DNA from: Pleomorphomonas sp. | GTDB lineage: Bacteria > Pseudomonadota > Alphaproteobacteria > Rhizobiales > Pleomorphomonadaceae | Assembly: GCA_029976075.1 (NCBI GenBank) | Contig: JARKNW010000145.1 | Span: forward strand, 62,001 to 126,000 | Direction: 5' to 3' | DNA: 64,000 bases | Shown: in pieces, positions 1-7,564 of the stretch | Layout of the letters: the number at the start of each line of letters is the position of its first letter | Position numbering within the stretch: the stretch's first letter is position 1 | Translations under genes and position numbers: made by a program | The notes under the pieces: model-generated | The model's database searches: none | What the model was told of the DNA's origin: nothing | What the model saw: only the letters and a program-made list of their open reading frames with translations

Positions 1-2
1 AG

Positions 3-605
3 GTGGCCGGTGTCGTCGATGCCGTCCGCTGGATCGAAGAACTGAGGCAGTCTCCCGACAAATCCAGGATCGAGGTGGGGGCCAAGGTCATCGTCATTGG
101 CGGCGGCATGACGGCCGTGGATGCGGCCATCCAGGCAAAGAAGCTCGGCGCCGATGAAGTGACCATTGCCTATCGGCGCGGCCCGGCCGAGATGGGTGCC
201 AGCCGTTATGAGCAGGAGTTGGCGCAGGTGAACGGCGTGCGCATCCTGCACTGGGTGGCACCGAAGAAAGTCGTGGCGGAAGGCAATGCCGTTGCCGCCG
301 TCGACTTTGAGCGCACCGCGCTTGATGCGTCCGGCCGCCTCACCGGGACCGGCCGGAGCGTTAGCCTTCCGGCCGACCAGGTGATGAAAGCCATTGGCCA
401 GACTTTCGTTTCGGGTGCTGTCGGCGATGGCGAAACCGTCGCTCTCGACGGAGGTCGCATTGCGGTCGATGCCGAGATGCGGACGTCTCTTGCCGGCGTC
501 TGGGCTGGAGGCGACTGCGTCCGCGGTGGGGAGGATCTCACCGTCCAGGCCGTCGATCACGGCAAGCGCGCTGCCCTTTCCATTCACGCTGCTCTTTCCG
601 CCTGA
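3..605 (+). CDS. preT: Dihydropyrimidine dehydrogenase (NAD+) subunit PreT, C-terminal part
   Basis: This is the 3' part of a gene that enters from outside the window; the frame is open to the first base. The product is the FAD/NAD(P)-binding subunit that passes electrons from NAD(P)H to PreA for reduction of uracil and thymine. A Rossmann nucleotide-binding motif (VIVIGGGMTAVDAA, about residue 29 of the visible part) and the C-terminal FAD-contacting motif VWAGGDCVRGGEDLTVQA are typical of the glutamate-synthase small-subunit/PreT family. preA follows after 17 bases with a clear ribosome site, so the two form an operon. The N-terminal Fe-S region cannot be checked here. Confidence 0.9.
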   Translation: MAGVVDAVRWIEELRQSPDKSRIEVGAKVIVIGGGMTAVDAAIQAKKLGADEVTIAYRRGPAEMGASRYEQELAQVNGVRILHWVAPKKVVAEGNAVAAVDFERTALDASGRLTGTGRSVSLPADQVMKAIGQTFVSGAVGDGETVALDGGRIAVDAEMRTSLAGVWAGGDCVRGGEDLTVQAVDHGKRAALSIHAALSA

Positions 606-622
606 TTTGAGGGAGTTCCGAC

Positions 623-1930
623 ATGGCCGATCTCCGCACCAACTTTCTCGGCATCAAGTCGCCGAACCCCTTCTGGCTCGCTTCTGCGCCGCCGACCGAC
701 AAGAAGTACAACGTCGAGCGTGCTTTCCGTGCCGGCTGGGGTGGCGTCGTCTGGAAGACGCTCGGCGAGGACCCGGCCGTCGTCAACGTCAACGGGCCTC
801 GTTATGGAGCCATCCACTCCGGCGATCGCCGCCTTGCCGGCCTCAACAACATCGAGCTGATCACTGATCGCCCGCTGGAACTCAATCTGCGCGAGATAGC
901 CGAGGTGAAGAAGGCCTGGCCCGACCGGGCGCTGGTCGTCTCGCTGATGGTGCCTTGCGAGGAGCGAAACTGGAAGTCGATCATCGCTCGCGTCGAGGAG
1001 ACGGGCGCCGATGGTCTCGAACTCAACTTCGGTTGTCCACACGGCATGAGCGAGCGTGGCATGGGCTCGGCGGTGGGGCAGGTGCCCGAATACATCGAGA
1101 TGGTCGCCCGCTGGTGCAAACAGGCGACGCGCATGCCGGTGATCGTCAAGTTGACGCCCAACATCACCGACATCCGTTACCCCGCCCGCGCCGCCAAGAA
1201 GGGCGGGGCCGATGCCGTGTCGCTCATCAACACCATCAACTCGATCGTTGCGGTGGACCTCGACAGCTTCGCACCCGTACCGACCATCGATGGCAAGGGT
1301 AGCCATGGCGGTTATTGCGGACCGGCGGTGAAGCCGATCGCCCTCAACATGGTGGGCGAGATCGCCCGCGATCCCGAGACGTTCGGACTGCCGATCTCCG
1401 GCATCGGCGGCATCGAGACGTGGCGTGACGCTGCCGAATATATCTCGCTCGGCTGCGGCACCGTGCAGGTCTGCACGGCGGTGATGACCTACGGCTTCAA
1501 GATCGTCGAGGAAATGATCGACGGCATGAAGAAGTACATGGACAGCCATGGCTTCTCCACCATCGAGGATTTCCGCGGTCTTGCCGTCAAGAACATCTCC
1601 GACTGGAAGTATCTCAACCTCAATTACATCGCCAAGGCGAAGATCGACCAGGACCTCTGCATCAAGTGCGGCCGCTGCCATATCGCCTGCGAGGACACCT
1701 CGCACCAGGCGATCACCCACATGGTCGACGGCGCTAGGCATTTCGAGGTGAAGGACGAGGAGTGCGTCGGCTGCAATCTTTGTGTCAACGTCTGCCCCGT
1801 CGAGGGCTGCATCACCATGCAGCCGATGGCGGCGGGGGCGGTCGATCCTCGCACGGGGAAGGTCGTGCCGGCCCGGTATGCCAACTGGACGACTCATCCC
1901 AACAACCCCTCGGCTGTTGCCGCGGAATAA
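623..1930 (+). CDS. preA: Dihydropyrimidine dehydrogenase (NAD+) subunit PreA
   Basis: This is the catalytic subunit that reduces uracil/thymine to the 5,6-dihydro form, the first step of reductive pyrimidine breakdown. At 435 residues it has the family length. The N-terminal two-thirds is a dihydroorotate-dehydrogenase-like FMN barrel (NFGCPHGMSERGMGSA around residue 135, followed by KLTPNITDI). The C-terminus carries two 4Fe-4S ferredoxin motifs, CIKCGRCHIAC and CVGCNLCVNVCP. The ATG at 623 is preceded by GGGAG at a suitable distance. It lies directly behind preT, and the other pathway enzymes are found 3.6-9 kb downstream. Confidence 0.95.
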   Translation: MADLRTNFLGIKSPNPFWLASAPPTDKKYNVERAFRAGWGGVVWKTLGEDPAVVNVNGPRYGAIHSGDRRLAGLNNIELITDRPLELNLREIAEVKKAWPDRALVVSLMVPCEERNWKSIIARVEETGADGLELNFGCPHGMSERGMGSAVGQVPEYIEMVARWCKQATRMPVIVKLTPNITDIRYPARAAKKGGADAVSLINTINSIVAVDLDSFAPVPTIDGKGSHGGYCGPAVKPIALNMVGEIARDPETFGLPISGIGGIETWRDAAEYISLGCGTVQVCTAVMTYGFKIVEEMIDGMKKYMDSHGFSTIEDFRGLAVKNISDWKYLNLNYIAKAKIDQDLCIKCGRCHIACEDTSHQAITHMVDGARHFEVKDEECVGCNLCVNVCPVEGCITMQPMAAGAVDPRTGKVVPARYANWTTHPNNPSAVAAE

Positions 1931-1956
1931 CAACGACAAAGACTAAGCATTGTCCC

Positions 1957-1994
1957 GGAGTGTCGTCGGCGTGGCCGATCGCTGGCGACACTCC
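1957..1994 (+). terminator. Hairpin downstream of preA
   Basis: Perfect 9-base arms GGAGTGTCG (1957-1965) and CGACACTCC (1986-1994) flank a 20-base GC-rich loop shortly after the preA stop codon. No strong T-run follows, so this is only a possible terminator or mRNA-end stabiliser. Confidence 0.4.
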
Positions 1995-2053
1995 CATTTG
2001 ATGGGGCATCGGTAGGCGCACCCTTCGGTTCACCACCGAACGGGGAGACCCAA

Positions 2054-2608
2054 ATGCCTCATCGTTGCCCTTGGTATCTTGGCTATTTCCTGCTCAACCC
2101 GCTGCGCAGATTGCGCCAGAACCCGACAGGACTGCTGAAGCCGCAGGTCCATGTCGGGGACCGTGTGCTCGAACCGGGACCGGGCATGGGCTATTTTACG
2201 CTCGAGCTGGCCCGTCTCGTCGGTCCGACCGGCAAGGTCCATGTCGTCGACATCGAACCTCGCATGCTCAAGGCTTTGGGACGTCGTGCCAGAGCCGCTC
2301 GCCTGGAGAGCCGGGTGGACATGCGCCTCGGGCGCGAGGACGGTCTCGGCATCGCCGATCTTGCCGGCGAAATCGATTTCGTCCTTGCCTTCGCCGTGGT
2401 GCACGAACTTGGAGATGTCGCTGGCTTCTTCGGGGAGGCGGCCGCAGCCCTGAAATCCGGTGGAAGGTTGCTTCTTGCCGAACCGGCAGGGCACGTTTCC
2501 GAAGCGTTTTTCGCCCAGGAATGCGCGGCGGCCGAAGCCGCCGGCCTTTCGGTCATCGAGCGCCCCGATATCTGGCAGAGCCGAGCGGCGGTCTTCGCCA
2601 AGATTTAG
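2054..2608 (+). CDS. Class I SAM-dependent methyltransferase
   Basis: A 184-residue soluble protein with a classical AdoMet-binding fold. Motif I (VLEPGPGMGYFTLELA, about residues 37-52) is followed by an acidic motif II region (VHVVDIEPRML) and a post-I segment DFVLAFAVVHEL. The substrate cannot be deduced. The ATG at 2054 follows GGGGAGACCCAA, a good ribosome site, and a small inverted repeat (TTCGGT/ACCGAA) lies in the leader. It sits between preA and the azoR/araC pair and has no obvious role in pyrimidine degradation. A dispersed intergenic repeat starts five bases behind its stop codon. Confidence 0.8.
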   Translation: MPHRCPWYLGYFLLNPLRRLRQNPTGLLKPQVHVGDRVLEPGPGMGYFTLELARLVGPTGKVHVVDIEPRMLKALGRRARAARLESRVDMRLGREDGLGIADLAGEIDFVLAFAVVHELGDVAGFFGEAAAALKSGGRLLLAEPAGHVSEAFFAQECAAAEAAGLSVIERPDIWQSRAAVFAKI

Positions 2609-2612
2609 CGTG

Positions 2613-2640
2613 GCTCCGGCAAAAGCGGGAACCGGCTTTG
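2613..2640. repeat. Dispersed AAAAG-type intergenic repeat, copy 1
   Basis: A 28-base segment (GCTCCGGCAAAAGCGGGAAC and the following eight bases) matches 24 of 28 positions of a second copy at 32222-32249. All four differences are transitions. Both copies start about five bases after a TAG stop codon. Similar AAAAGTGGGAACCGGTTTT-like elements are widespread between genes of Hyphomicrobiales. Confidence 0.65.
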
Positions 2641-2678
2641 AGGCCACAACTCCGTGGAGACATGCTCGCGGAAGCCGG

Positions 2679-3251
2679 TCAGGCGTCTGCGCGCTGCCGA
2701 CGCTCTTCGCGGATGCGAGCGGTGATGCTGGCGATCTCGGCAGTCACGGCTTGCATTGCGTTTGCCCGGTGCGCCTCGGAGATGTTCACGCCCTCGGCGC
2801 GCACGACGTCGATTTGGTTGATCCCGAGCAGACGGAAGAAGGACCGGAGGTAGGGATCGACAAAATCCTCCTCCGGCCCCCGATGAAAGCCGCCGCTCGC
2901 ATAGGCAACGATGACCTTGCGACCGCCGGCGAGCCCTTCTGGGCCTTTCTCGGTGTAGCGGAACGTCTTGCGGGGAATGGAGATCGAGTCGATCCACGCC
3001 TTGAGGCGGGACGGGACGCTGAGGTTGTACATCGGTGCGCCCACGACGATGACGTCGGCGGCGAGAAACTCATCGGCCGCCGGGCTTTCTCCTGCGCGCG
3101 GATTGATGGCGCCGGGCTCTTCCTTGGCGAGGTCGTGATGAATGACCGGTTCGCCGGATCCGTCGGCCAAGGCGGCGACGATGGCGGCGGTCATGGTCCG
3201 GGAGATGGATCCTTCGGCCTGGATGCTGGAATCGATATGCAGAATGGTCAC
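2679..3251 (-). CDS. azoR: FMN-dependent NADH-azoreductase / NAD(P)H quinone reductase
   Basis: A 190-residue flavodoxin-fold reductase of the AzoR family, which uses NADH and FMN to reduce quinones and azo bonds. The N-terminal FMN phosphate-binding stretch (HIDSSIQAEGSISR) and the PMYNLSVPSRLKAWID segment lining the flavin are recognisable. The start is a GTG at 3251 preceded on the minus strand by GGAG nine bases away. The gene is divergent from an AraC-type regulator whose start lies 94 bases away, with a palindrome between them, so the regulator probably controls it. Specific substrates are unknown. Confidence 0.85.
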   Translation of the reverse strand: MTILHIDSSIQAEGSISRTMTAAIVAALADGSGEPVIHHDLAKEEPGAINPRAGESPAADEFLAADVIVVGAPMYNLSVPSRLKAWIDSISIPRKTFRYTEKGPEGLAGGRKVIVAYASGGFHRGPEEDFVDPYLRSFFRLLGINQIDVVRAEGVNISEAHRANAMQAVTAEIASITARIREERRQRADA

Positions 3252-3309
3252 TGGATTGGCTCCGACTGATTTCAGCCGGAACCTATCGCAGGGCTCGTCG
3301 AGCTGTTAT

Positions 3310-3332
3310 CGATATTGTATCAATCAATATCG
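3310..3332. promoter_or_regulatory. Palindrome in the azoR/araC divergent promoter region
   Basis: Perfect 8-base arms CGATATTG (3310-3317) and CAATATCG (3325-3332) surround a 7-base spacer, midway between the divergent starts at 3251 and 3346. Size, symmetry and position suit a dimeric regulator-binding site. Which protein binds it is not shown by the sequence. Confidence 0.5.
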
Positions 3333-3345
3333 GGTTTGGGCCAAA

Positions 3346-4080
3346 GTGATTGACACCTGCCTCAATCGCCTCGTGCAAAGCGATGCACGCCACAGCGCTC
3401 CCACGCATGCCCATGACCAAGGGCAGTTGACCTATATCGAGCGCGGCCTGCTGAGCCTCGAAGCGGAAGGCGGTATCTGGGCGATCCCACCCGGGCGGCT
3501 GCACTGGATTCCCGCCGGTGTTTGGCATGCTTCGCGTTCGCACGGTGAAGTGCGTTTCTGGCTGACGCTGGTGTCGGATGAGTTCGCCCGGCGGCTGCCG
3601 GCCCGGATCATTGTGCTCGAAGCGTCGCCGTTGCTGATCAGTGCCCTGGATCGATTGCGGCGGCTGGAAACGGGGGATGCCCTCATCGATCCTCTGGTGG
3701 AGGTCATCGCCCATGAGGTCAACACCGGCGCCGTGGACGCGCCCGGCATGCGTCTGCCAACGCTACCGCGCATGCGCGATTGGGCGCTGGCTTTTCTCGC
3801 CGCGCCGAGCGTCAAGGCCGGCATCGATGCCGCGGCCGCGGCGGTGGCGATGTCCAGACGCAGCTTCACCCGGCATTTCGAGCGCGAGGTCGGCATGACA
3901 TTCGCCGCCTGGAAGCGTGCCGTGATCGTCCATCGAGCGACGATTCGCCTGGCGGAAGGCGCGGCGGTCGGCGAGGTGGCTTTCGACGCGGGCTATGAGA
4001 GCGTCAGCGCCTTCATTTCCATGTTCAAAGCGGCTTGCGGTCGCCTGCCGGGTGACATCCGGCGGCGAACGGAAATCTGA
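3346..4080 (+). CDS. AraC-family transcriptional regulator
   Basis: A DNA-binding regulator of about 244 residues. The N-terminal cupin-like sensing domain begins around HAHDQGQLTYIERG and contains IPPGRLHWIPAGVWHA. The C-terminal two-helix AraC domain includes AAAAVAMSRRSFTRHFEREV and EVAFDAGYESVSAFISMFKA. The frame is open upstream, but the GTG at 3346 fits the family N-terminus and avoids overlap with the divergent azoreductase; it is the start used here, with only a weak ribosome site. The stop codon abuts the stop of the converging rutR-like gene, giving TGATCA at 4078-4083. It probably regulates the adjacent azoR gene. Confidence 0.85.
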   Translation: MIDTCLNRLVQSDARHSAPTHAHDQGQLTYIERGLLSLEAEGGIWAIPPGRLHWIPAGVWHASRSHGEVRFWLTLVSDEFARRLPARIIVLEASPLLISALDRLRRLETGDALIDPLVEVIAHEVNTGAVDAPGMRLPTLPRMRDWALAFLAAPSVKAGIDAAAAAVAMSRRSFTRHFEREVGMTFAAWKRAVIVHRATIRLAEGAAVGEVAFDAGYESVSAFISMFKAACGRLPGDIRRRTEI

Positions 4081-4752
4081 TCAGCTGCGCGCCGGCAGAA
4101 TGCCGCGCATCAGGACGCCGATCACGGTGTCCGACGCTGCCCGGAACGTCGCCGGATCTTCGACGCCACGACCCAGCACCGAGCGAATCTGCGCATCGAA
4201 GTCGGCGTAATGTTGCGTCGTTGCCCAGATCATGAAGATCAGATGGACCGGATCGACGTCGAGGAGTTTGCCTTCGCCGATCCAGCGACGGATGACTTCG
4301 GCCTTCTCCTCGACGATGGACTTGAGGTCTGTCTTGAGCACGCCATCGAGATGCGGCGCCCCGAGAAGAACCTCGCCGATGAACAGGCGGCTTTCCTGCG
4401 GGAAGTCGCGAGATTGCTCCAGTTTCTGACGGATATAGCCGGTGAGCTCGGTCTCCGGATCGCCGTCTTCGGCCATGTCGCCGAACGGTGCGAGCCACAT
4501 GTCCAGCGTACGCGTCAGAACCGCCGTGTAGAGATCGTGTTTGCGGCGGAAATAATAGAGAAGATTGGGCTTGGACATGCCCGCCTTTTCGGCGATCTGG
4601 TCGACCGTGGCGCCACGGAAGCCATAGCGCGAAAACACCTCGAGTGCCGCGTCCAGGATTCGCTCTTCATTTTCCGCCTGGATGCGCGTCCGCTTCTTGG
4701 AGCCGCGTGCGCGGGCCAGATCCTGACTTTCGGTCGCTGTTTCGTAACTCAT
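4081..4752 (-). CDS. rutR: RutR-like TetR-family regulator of pyrimidine use
   Basis: A TetR-type repressor of about 223 residues. The helix-turn-helix lies at about residues 25-70 (RILDAALEVFSRYGFRGATV, then AGMSKPNLLYYFRRK), and the C-terminal ligand domain has the RutR-like segments FIGEVLLGAP and FMIWATTQHYADFD. In Escherichia coli RutR senses uracil/thymine and controls pyrimidine degradation. Here the gene sits between preTA and the other reductive-pathway genes, which supports the same role. The ATG at 4752 was chosen from the family N-terminus; an in-frame ATG 15 bases upstream is possible. A RutR-type palindrome lies 76 bases upstream of this start. Confidence 0.88.
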   Translation of the reverse strand: MSYETATESQDLARARGSKKRTRIQAENEERILDAALEVFSRYGFRGATVDQIAEKAGMSKPNLLYYFRRKHDLYTAVLTRTLDMWLAPFGDMAEDGDPETELTGYIRQKLEQSRDFPQESRLFIGEVLLGAPHLDGVLKTDLKSIVEEKAEVIRRWIGEGKLLDVDPVHLIFMIWATTQHYADFDAQIRSVLGRGVEDPATFRAASDTVIGVLMRGILPARS

Positions 4753-4827
4753 GAAACGAATGTCCACGCTATCGAGATGTTCGGCAAGCCCGGATCGACA
4801 GCAATGCGGCGGTCACAGTGGATGAAT

Positions 4828-4843
4828 TTGCCCCGATGGTCAA
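4828..4843. promoter_or_regulatory. Candidate RutR operator
   Basis: The 16-base sequence TTGCCCCGATGGTCAA matches the Escherichia coli RutR consensus TTGACCA-NN-TGGTCAA at 12 of the 14 fixed positions. It lies 76-91 bases upstream of the rutR-like start and overlaps the stop codon of the XRE-cupin gene. The placement suggests autoregulation. Confidence 0.6.
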
Positions 4844-5388
4844 AAACTCGGAGGCGTGCATACGGAGATCACCTCGCAGATCTCGTCGCCCACGTTGCGA
4901 AAGCGGTGTGGTTCGTGACTTTTGAAATAATAGGCTTCGCCCGGTCCCAGAATCTGACGCTTGTCGCCAACGATGACCTCGACATGCCCCTTCAGCACGA
5001 TACCGCCTTCCTCGCCCTCATGGCGCAGGTGAATGCGGCCGGAACTGCTGCCTACCTCGTAGCGCTCGAAAAGAATCTGCAAGGCCTTGCCTGTGAGGTC
5101 GCGTCCGACCTGGCGGTAGGAGACGCCGCCGCGACCGATCTCCATCAGATCCTCCGGCTTGAAGAAGATCTGTTCGGCGGCGGGCTCGTCCTCGGCGAAG
5201 AAATCTGCCATCGGAACGGGCAGCGCGTCGAGAATGCGCTTCAGGGCGCCGACCGACGGGCTGATGGTGTTGGATTCGATCTGGCTGACGGTGGCATTCG
5301 AGATGCCGGCACGCCGCGCCAACTCACGTTGTGACAATCCTCGTGCTTCGCGAAACCGCCTGAGCTTGCCACCGAGATCGAGCGTCAC
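4840..5388 (-). CDS. XRE-family regulator with C-terminal cupin domain (PuuR-like)
   Basis: A regulator of 182 residues. An N-terminal helix-turn-helix of the XRE type (SQRELARRAGISNATVSQIE) is followed by a cupin_2 sensing domain (RHEGEEGGIVLKGHVEVIVG, then GEAYYFKSHEPHRFRN). This architecture is that of PuuR and relatives that regulate amine or amino-acid degradation. The GTG at 5388 is chosen because GGAGGA stands eight bases upstream of it, although the frame extends further. It is transcribed away from the transaminase gene, whose start is 190 bases off, and probably controls that gene. It precedes rutR on the same strand and may be co-transcribed with it. Confidence 0.88.
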   Translation of the reverse strand: MTLDLGGKLRRFREARGLSQRELARRAGISNATVSQIESNTISPSVGALKRILDALPVPMADFFAEDEPAAEQIFFKPEDLMEIGRGGVSYRQVGRDLTGKALQILFERYEVGSSSGRIHLRHEGEEGGIVLKGHVEVIVGDKRQILGPGEAYYFKSHEPHRFRNVGDEICEVISVCTPPSF

Positions 5389-5577
5389 GGCGTCCTCCGC
5401 TGTTAAGTTGTTTGCTTTACCGAACAGGTCGCCACAAACCTCTTGCTTTTGCAAGGGGCGCAGTTTGCACAAGATAACTGCTTGTTCAGGAAACGGGCAT
5501 GTCGTTATCTACGTGTCGATCCGGACGCTGCTCGACCGCTATCCAAGCCTCGCCGTCCGCTTCGCTCGGAGATCTTC

Positions 5578-6897
5578 ATGAACGTTCCCGTTCCCAATAA
5601 TCTCGAAGCCTTCTGGATGCCGTTCACCGCCAACCGGCAGTTCAAGAAGGCGCCGCGCCTTCTCGCCTCGGCATCCGGCATGTATTACACCACGGCCGAT
5701 GGCCGAAAGCTGCTCGATGCCGCCGCTGGCCTGTGGTGCGTCAACGCTGGCCACGGTCGCCGCGAAATCGTCGAGGCGGTGGCCGCCCAGATCGGCGAGC
5801 TCGATTACGCACCAGCTTTCCAGATGGGCCATCCCAAGGCGTTCGAGCTGGCGGCACGGCTTACGTCCATGATGCCGAAGCCGCTCGACCATGTGTTCTT
5901 CACCAACTCCGGTTCGGAGTCGGTGGAAACAGCCCTGAAGATCGCCGTTGCCTATCAGCGCGCGCGCGGCAAGGGCACGAAGACGCGGCTTATCGGTCGT
6001 GAGCGCGGCTATCACGGCGTCAACTTCGGCGGCATCTCGGTGGGCGGCATTCCCACCAACCGCAAGTTCTTCGGCTCGCTGCTCACCGGCGTCGACCATA
6101 TGCGCCATACGCACGATATCGAGCGCAACGCCTATTCGCGTGGCCAGCCGGAGTATGGCGTCGAGTTTGCCGATGAACTCGAGCGTATCATCTACCTGCA
6201 TGACGCCTCCAACATCGCCGCCGTCATCGTCGAGCCGATGTCCGGCTCGACGGGCGTGCTGGTGCCGCCGAAGGGCTATCTCGAACGACTGCGCGAGATC
6301 TGCACCAAGCACGACATCCTCTTGATCTTCGATGAGGTGATCACCGGCTTCGGTCGTCTGGGGACGCCGTTCGCCGTCGATTACTTCGGCGTGGTGCCGG
6401 ACATGGTCACCACCGCGAAGGGCATCACCAACGGCGTCATTCCGATGGGCGGCGTGTTCTGTTCCTCGGAGATCTACGACGCCTTCATGACCGGCCCCGA
6501 GCATGCCATCGAGCTGTTCCATGGCTATACCTACTCGGCTCACCCGGTGGCCTGTGCCGCTTCGATGGCGACACTCGACATTTACGCGAACGAGGGGCTG
6601 CTCAACCGGGGTCCCGAACTTGCGAAGTACTTCGAGGACGCACTGCACTCGCTGAAGGGCCTGCCGCATGTGATCGATATTCGCAACATCGGCCTCGTGG
6701 GCGCCATCGAGCTGCGGCCGATTGAGGGCGAACCGACCAAGCGCGCTTTCGCCGCCTTCCTGAGCGCCTACGAGAAGGGAGTGATGATGCGCACCACAGG
6801 CGACATCATCGCTCTGTCGCCGCCGCTGATCGTCTCCAAGGAACAGATCGATTTCCTTGTGTCGGTCATTGCCGACGTGCTCAAGACCCTGTCCTGA
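5578..6897 (+). CDS. Omega-amino acid:pyruvate (beta-alanine) transaminase
   Basis: A class III PLP-dependent aminotransferase of 439 residues. The phosphate-cup motif TNSGSESVETALK, the DEVITGFGRLG segment carrying the PLP-ring aspartate, and TTAKGITNGVIPMGG with the Schiff-base lysine are intact. The closest recognisable family is the omega-amino acid:pyruvate transaminases, which convert beta-alanine to malonate semialdehyde. That is the step needed after uracil has been broken down to beta-alanine. The ATG at 5578 fits the conserved MNVPVPNNLEAFWMPFTANR start; the upstream open frame is not conserved-looking. Transcribed divergently from the XRE-cupin regulator. Confidence 0.9.
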   Translation: MNVPVPNNLEAFWMPFTANRQFKKAPRLLASASGMYYTTADGRKLLDAAAGLWCVNAGHGRREIVEAVAAQIGELDYAPAFQMGHPKAFELAARLTSMMPKPLDHVFFTNSGSESVETALKIAVAYQRARGKGTKTRLIGRERGYHGVNFGGISVGGIPTNRKFFGSLLTGVDHMRHTHDIERNAYSRGQPEYGVEFADELERIIYLHDASNIAAVIVEPMSGSTGVLVPPKGYLERLREICTKHDILLIFDEVITGFGRLGTPFAVDYFGVVPDMVTTAKGITNGVIPMGGVFCSSEIYDAFMTGPEHAIELFHGYTYSAHPVACAASMATLDIYANEGLLNRGPELAKYFEDALHSLKGLPHVIDIRNIGLVGAIELRPIEGEPTKRAFAAFLSAYEKGVMMRTTGDIIALSPPLIVSKEQIDFLVSVIADVLKTLS

Positions 6898-6923
6898 GAG
6901 GCTGCGGCCATTCCGAACGACGA

Positions 6924-6948
6924 CGCCGGCCAGACCTTCTGGCCGGCG
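6924..6948 (+). terminator. Hairpin after the transaminase gene
   Basis: Perfect 11-base GC-rich arms (CGCCGGCCAGA at 6924-6934, TCTGGCCGGCG at 6938-6948) with a 3-base loop lie 26 bases after the stop codon. No T-run follows, so termination strength is uncertain. Confidence 0.5.
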
Positions 6949-7077
6949 CTTGCGTATCGGTCGGTTCCGTTGCGGCGTGAACGTCGCAACAAAGTGATCG
7001 CCCCAATCCACCGTCTGCCATTTTTCGGCCGAACCCCGAAGCGAGCTTTCCGACGTCGAGATGCGGCGGGGTGAGAC

Positions 7078-7308
7078 ATGACACCGGTCTTTGCGCTAAC
7101 CATGTTGGTGGCTGCCTTTTGTGGCTTGGCCAGACGGTTCGTGGCGTCGCTTATGGGAACGTTCATGCTGGCCATGGTCGGGGTTGCCCATCTTCTGGCG
7201 CGGCAGCCCGCATCGGCCCACCACATTCTCCTGCACGGCGCGCATCTTCTCCTGGTTTTCAATGCCACCTATGCCGCGTTCTCCTTCATCTCTGCGCTGG
7301 TGTTCTAA
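7078..7308 (+). CDS. Small hypothetical membrane protein
   Basis: A 76-residue frame with no family I recognise. Hydrophobic stretches at about residues 3-15, 22-41 and 54-75 would make two or three membrane helices, separated by a short His-rich part (ASAHHILLHGAH). The ATG at 7078 follows GGCGGGGTGAG, an acceptable ribosome site. It lies alone between the transaminase and the amidohydrolase on the same strand. It could be a real small membrane protein or a chance frame in GC-rich DNA. Confidence 0.4.
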   Translation: MTPVFALTMLVAAFCGLARRFVASLMGTFMLAMVGVAHLLARQPASAHHILLHGAHLLLVFNATYAAFSFISALVF

Positions 7309-7564
7309 GGCTCTCCCTTCGGTGGCCTGAAATGGCGAAGAGGCGCTGCCGATAGACGCGCCACATTTTTCAGATTCGCCAAAAACTGAGGCTTCCGTCA
7401 GGCTTTGTTGCCCAAAAATCGCCCTTGACCATTTCGAGGGCAAATTGGACTATGCCTTTATCAATTGGTAAAAGTTTTGCCGATCCGCCGTCTTGGTGGA
7501 CGGGTTGACCGGCGGGGAACGCCAGGTGGCTTGATCGGTTTTGCCTTGCGAGCAGGGGAACATG

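Noticed and set aside
4078-4083. Abutting convergent stop codons forming TGATCA between the AraC and RutR genes.
   Set aside because: Compact but ordinary; no terminator or special structure is seen there.
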